DNA of 6,048 bases, from assembly GCA_012510625.1 (NCBI GenBank), contig JAAZHP010000143.1, positions 1 to 6,048 of the forward strand, given 5' to 3'. The notes below the pieces were generated by a model that ran no database searches, was not told the DNA's origin, and saw only the letters and a program-made list of their open reading frames with translations. Of the stretch, positions 5,940-6,048 are shown one piece after another (position 1 is the stretch's first letter; every line of letters starts with the position of its first letter). Both the position numbers and the translations under genes were made by a program. This stretch comes from Bacillota bacterium (lineage in GTDB: Bacteria > Bacillota > Dethiobacteria > DTU022).

Positions 5940-6048
5940 TTACAGGTCAGCTCTCTGCGGGATGCGTGCCAGCGCCACCGCGCCGTGAATCAGCCCTCCC
6001 GCGGCCAGTAGAAAGAGGAAGACCACGATACCGGTAATCAGCCCTTTA
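5940..6048 (-). CDS. C-terminal end of a gene ending in a hydrophobic segment (partial)
   Basis: An open frame enters from the window edge and ends at TAA (5940-5942). It encodes 35 residues: KGLITGIVVFLFLLAAGG, then LIHGAVALARIPQRADL. The first part looks like a transmembrane helix and the tail is short and mildly basic. It is on the same strand as its neighbours and stops 139 bp before the next start. A membrane protein with a C-terminal helix, or a small single-helix protein, would fit. The family cannot be assigned, and the frame is short enough that chance openness is not excluded. Confidence 0.5.
   Translation of the reverse strand, partial: KGLITGIVVFLFLLAAGGLIHGAVALARIPQRADL

Noticed and set aside
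5249..6037. Long plus-strand open frame of 262 codons opposite the OB-fold gene
   Set aside because: It runs antisense to a better-supported gene and the adjacent gap, lacks a recognisable domain or a good ribosome binding site, and opposes the direction of every other gene.
1..6048. CRISPR arrays, insertion sequences, tRNA genes and long direct repeats
   Set aside because: No repeated spaced units, transposase motifs, terminal inverted repeats or tRNA-like folds were seen; only short local palindromes are present.

Overview
The window looks like chromosome from an anaerobic Firmicute of the Clostridia/Peptococcaceae kind. I infer this from the strong AGGAGG-type ribosome binding sites, moderate GC content, and the pairing of an MttB-superfamily methyltransferase with a sigma-54 activator, a combination known from Desulfitobacterium, Sporomusa and relatives. 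The assignment is inference, since no rRNA or lineage marker is present. All supported genes lie on the minus strand, so transcription runs from base 6048 towards base 1.

In transcription order: (1) 5940-6048, the C-terminal tail of a gene ending in a hydrophobic segment; (2) 5141-5800, an unrecognised 219-residue protein with an OB-fold-like domain followed by two membrane segments; (3) 3590-5011, a 473-residue MttB-superfamily (trimethylamine/glycine-betaine type) methyltransferase with no internal amber codon, hence a predicted non-pyrrolysine member; (4) 1858-3633, a sigma-54-dependent activator with an N-terminal sensor region, a PAS domain, an AAA+ domain with GAFTGA and a Fis-type HTH; (5) a 301-bp control region at 1557-1857; (6) 48-1556, a sodium:solute symporter starting at TTG behind a strong Shine-Dalgarno; (7) 1-48, the first 16 codons of another gene whose ATG overlaps the symporter stop.

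The control region is the clearest regulatory story. It holds an intrinsic terminator after the regulator, a palindrome about 110 bp upstream of the promoter that could be an activator site, a second terminator-like palindrome, a near-consensus sigma-54 promoter (TGGCACA-N4-TTGCA) at 1641-1656, and a structured 5' leader. The simplest model is that the activator senses a substrate (by context a quaternary amine, not shown), binds upstream and turns on the symporter and the gene after it. The methyltransferase would demethylate the imported compound. No corrinoid protein, corrinoid:THF methyltransferase or RamA-type activase is visible here, so the methyl acceptor must be encoded elsewhere.
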